Source of the DNA: Streptomyces coelicoflavus
GTDB lineage: Bacteria > Actinomycetota > Actinomycetes > Streptomycetales > Streptomycetaceae
NCBI RefSeq assembly: GCF_003112555.1
Contig: NZ_BEWB01000009.1
Coordinates: 186,001-250,000, forward strand
Length of the DNA stretch: 64,000 nucleotides
Direction: 5' to 3'
The notes under the pieces were generated by a model, which saw nothing but the letters and a program-made list of their open reading frames with translations, made no database searches and had not been told where the DNA came from. A program made the position numbers and the translations under genes. Numbering within the stretch: the stretch's first letter is position 1; every line of letters starts with the position of its first letter. Shown here piece after piece: positions 61,979 through 64,000 of this stretch.

Positions 61979-62686
61979 GTGATCGAACCCCACCCCCTGG
62001 TCGCCATGATCCATGCCGTGCCGGCCGCGCACCGCACCGCCGAAGAGGCGTTCGCGCGGGAGTTCCCGCAGGCCACGGTCTGGAACGTGCTGGACGACCG
62101 CCTCCTGGACGACGCCCGCGGCGCCGGCGGACTCACCGGCGCGCTGCGCCAGCGCATGCTCCGCCTGATCGGCCACGTGATGGACGGCGGCGCGCGGGCC
62201 CTGCTGCTGACCTGCTCCTCCTACGGGGAGGTCGTGGACACCGCCCGCGCCCTGTGGGACGTACCCGTGCTGAAGTCCGACGAGGCCATGTTCAAGGCCG
62301 CCCTGGGCGGGCCCTACCGGCGTATCGCCGTGGTCGCCTCCACCCCGCCCGCCGTACCGGCCGCCGTCGCCCAGCTCGAGGCGCTCGTCCCGGCGGTCCG
62401 CCCGGACCGCCCCCTCGACATCGTGACCGCCCTGAGCGAGGAGGCCGCCGCGGCCGACGACGCAGAGGCCGCCGCCCGTCACTTGGCCGACACCCTGCAC
62501 GCCGCAGACGGTGCCGACGTCGATGCGGTCCTGCTGGCGCAGTACTCGCTCAGCCCCGCCCGCGAAGCCCTGGCCGGCCTGTTGGGTGTGCCGGTACTGG
62601 ACGGTGCGGGCGCCGCCGCACGTGAACTTCGCGTCCTGCTCACACCCGACGGCCCCCCGGTCCCGGCCGCGGCGGTCGCCTCGTGA
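61979..62686 (+). CDS. Asp/Glu racemase superfamily enzyme
   Basis: A 235-residue protein from the GTG at 61979 behind GAGG. The first cysteine motif is ALLLTCSSYGEVVD (about 75-88). The second-cysteine position reads AVLLAQYSLSPAREAL, lacking Cys. The fold includes maleate isomerase, hydantoin racemase and arylmalonate decarboxylase; the last works with one cysteine. Its stop overlaps the next start (GTGA), so it is tightly linked to the two following enzymes. The probable substrate is the acid brought in by the CitMHS transporter or a product of it. Confidence 0.82.
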   Translation: MIEPHPLVAMIHAVPAAHRTAEEAFAREFPQATVWNVLDDRLLDDARGAGGLTGALRQRMLRLIGHVMDGGARALLLTCSSYGEVVDTARALWDVPVLKSDEAMFKAALGGPYRRIAVVASTPPAVPAAVAQLEALVPAVRPDRPLDIVTALSEEAAAADDAEAAARHLADTLHAADGADVDAVLLAQYSLSPAREALAGLLGVPVLDGAGAAARELRVLLTPDGPPVPAAAVAS

Positions 62687-63519
62687 CCGCGCGCCCGCCC
62701 TGGCCGCTGGCCTACACCGTCTCCGGTGACGACTGCTCCGCGCCGATGCCGCTCGGCTTCGCCGCACCGCTCACCGAGGCCGTCCGTCGACTGGCCGAGC
62801 TGGGCTACGACGGGGTGGAGGTGCAGGTCCGCGACACCGGCGCGCACGCCGCGGAGGCACTGACCCGAACCGTGGAAGCCGCCGGCCTGCGGGTACTGGG
62901 CATCGGCACCGGGCCCGTCGCCGCACAGGACGGGCTGACGCTGACCGATCCGTCGCCCGACGTACGCCGTCACGCCCTGGGCCGCCTGCTGGGCGCAGCC
63001 CGTCTCGCCGGCGAGCTGGGTGTACCGGTCACCCTCGGGCAGACCCGCGGCACCTTCCTGCCGGGGCTGGAGGACATGCAACGCCTCTGGGCCGAACGCG
63101 CCGTGCACCGACTGGCCGGGGAGGCGGCCGACCACGGCAGCCGGCTCCTGCTGGAACCGCAGTCGCGGGCCGGCACCTCGCTGTGGCACACCCCCGCCGA
63201 AGCGCTCGCCTTCATCGACTCGCTCGACGCTCCCGCCGGACTGGTACTGGACACCCACCACCTCGACGCCGAGGGCGTGGACCTGGTCCCGGCCGTCACC
63301 GAACACGCCGCCGTCACCGGCTGCCTGCAACTCGCCGCGCGCTCCGCCCGAGGCCCACTGACCATCGGTGATCCCCGGCTCCCCGCCCTGTTCAGCGCGT
63401 TGCGCGAGGGCGGCTTCACCGGCTGGCTGACGCTGGAACACACCCAGGACGGCGACAGCCCGAAGGCCGCCGCCCGCTCGTGGACCGCGCTCACCGACGC
63501 CGCGGTCGTCCTGCCCTGA
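62683..63519 (+). CDS. Sugar-phosphate isomerase/epimerase family TIM barrel
   Basis: A 278-residue protein of the xylose-isomerase-like / AP-endonuclease-2 fold. Strand motifs include LAELGYDGVEVQV (about 37-49), LLLEPQSRAGT with a metal-binding Glu (about 150), LVLDTHHLDAEGVD (Asp and His, about 181-194) and TGWLTLEHTQDGDS with the final Glu (about 252). Relatives include hydroxypyruvate isomerase, 2-oxotetronate isomerase and inosose dehydratase, all acting on keto or hydroxy acids and sugars. Overlap with the gene before suggests a joint pathway. Confidence 0.82.
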   Translation: MTARPPWPLAYTVSGDDCSAPMPLGFAAPLTEAVRRLAELGYDGVEVQVRDTGAHAAEALTRTVEAAGLRVLGIGTGPVAAQDGLTLTDPSPDVRRHALGRLLGAARLAGELGVPVTLGQTRGTFLPGLEDMQRLWAERAVHRLAGEAADHGSRLLLEPQSRAGTSLWHTPAEALAFIDSLDAPAGLVLDTHHLDAEGVDLVPAVTEHAAVTGCLQLAARSARGPLTIGDPRLPALFSALREGGFTGWLTLEHTQDGDSPKAAARSWTALTDAAVVLP

Positions 63520-63563
63520 CCCGCCCCACTCCCCACCCACTTGTTCTGAGAGGAACCCGCCCC

Positions 63564-64000
63564 ATGAGCAGCACGACCTACCGCCTCGGCGTCCTCGAGG
63601 GCGACGGCATCGGCCCCGAGATCGTCCCGTCCTCCGTCGAGATCGCCACCGCGGCCTCCGAAGCCGCCGGGGTCCACATCGACTGGGTGACCCTGCCCCT
63701 CGGCGCCTCGGCCATCGAGAGCCACGGCACCCCCGTCCCCGAGGAGACCAAGGACGCCCTCGCCGGACTGGACGGCTGGTACCTCGGCCCGCACGACTCC
63801 GTCAGCTACCCCGAGCCGCACAAGTCGGCGCTCAACCCCTCGGGCACCCTGCGCAAGCACTTCCAGCTCTTCGCCAACATCCGCCCCGCCAAGTCCTTCC
63901 CGGGCGCCAAGTCCGTCTGCGACAACGCCGACCTGGTCATCGTCCGCGAGAACACCGAGGGCTTCTACGCCGACCGCAACACCTTCGCCGGCACCGGCGA
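63564..64000 (+). CDS. Isocitrate/isopropylmalate dehydrogenase family protein (N-terminal part)
   Basis: The first 145 residues are visible; the gene runs off the window. The ATG at 63564 follows GAGAGGA. The opening RLGVLEGDGIGPEIVPSSVE is the family signature. Substrate arginines lie in NPSGTLRKHFQLFANIRPAK, and the IVRENTEGFYADRN loop follows. These enzymes oxidatively decarboxylate (2R,3S)-type malates: isocitrate, isopropylmalate, tartrate, homoisocitrate. Clustering with a carboxylate transporter rather than leu genes suggests a catabolic substrate. Confidence 0.9.
   Translation, partial: MSSTTYRLGVLEGDGIGPEIVPSSVEIATAASEAAGVHIDWVTLPLGASAIESHGTPVPEETKDALAGLDGWYLGPHDSVSYPEPHKSALNPSGTLRKHFQLFANIRPAKSFPGAKSVCDNADLVIVRENTEGFYADRNTFAGTG

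Noticed and set aside
1..64000. CRISPR arrays, tRNA or rRNA genes
   Set aside because: No spaced repeats of CRISPR form and no cloverleaf or rRNA-like stretch was seen; the tandem repeats at 26.2 and 30.2 kb have no spacers.

Overview
The window is high-GC actinobacterial DNA and almost certainly a Streptomyces chromosome arm. The pointers are strong G/C bias at third codon positions, frequent GTG starts with purine-rich ribosome-binding sites, an actinobacterial-type GlgA/GlgC pair, a WS/DGAT acyltransferase, a Rpf-like/LysM/M23 wall hydrolase and many TetR, LacI and FCD regulators. I saw no tRNA, rRNA or CRISPR array.

Left part (0-33.9 kb) is mostly intact. After the tail of a lipase maturation factor comes a glycan locus. 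It has a five-gene minus-strand operon (lipoprotein solute-binding protein, two CUT1 permeases, a TIM-barrel glycosidase, a GH38 alpha-mannosidase) facing a LacI regulator with LacI-type palindromes between them. At 16-23.5 kb is a second minus-strand operon of secreted enzymes (GH2 with PA14, GH127 with ricin repeats, GH92 alpha-mannosidase) with a different palindrome upstream. Together they look like a system for trimming mannose-rich glycans outside the cell and importing the products. Between them lie an amidase, a GNAT enzyme, an unrecognised 57-residue peptide, an HD-fold protein that has lost its metal motif, a zinc-ribbon SDR and a WS/DGAT. Next come glgA-glgC, an FhuF-like ferric reductase, a DMT transporter, the wall hydrolase, gnd, a proline-rich small protein, an Asp/Glu-racemase-like protein, a GNAT and panD.

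Middle part (33.9-58.5 kb) is accessory and decayed. The 5' end of panD is duplicated as an imperfect direct repeat 8.4 kb away, beside a broken tyrosine integrase. I read this as an element inserted into codons 5-10 of panD. Its cargo is an aldehyde dehydrogenase, an SDR with a nonsense codon, two TetR genes, an intact SDR, and a patchwork of truncated AKR, GH20, GH35 and GH2 fragments. To its right are a cytochrome P450 that has lost its heme-binding end, an MprF-like gene with an in-frame TGA, an MFS exporter with its TetR, then an FAD monooxygenase / TetR / flavin amine oxidase group sharing a palindromic operator, then several IS5-type transposase remnants, a PGPGW membrane protein, a DUF1963-like protein and a lone TIM-barrel glycosidase.

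Right part (58.8-64 kb) is a catabolic locus: a cupin, a CitMHS-type tri/dicarboxylate transporter, an FCD-type GntR regulator, then a tight operon of an Asp/Glu-racemase-fold enzyme, a xylose-isomerase-like TIM barrel and a beta-decarboxylating dehydrogenase cut by the window edge. CCGGT-rich repeats sit in front of the regulator and of the operon. The transported acid is not identifiable from sequence alone.
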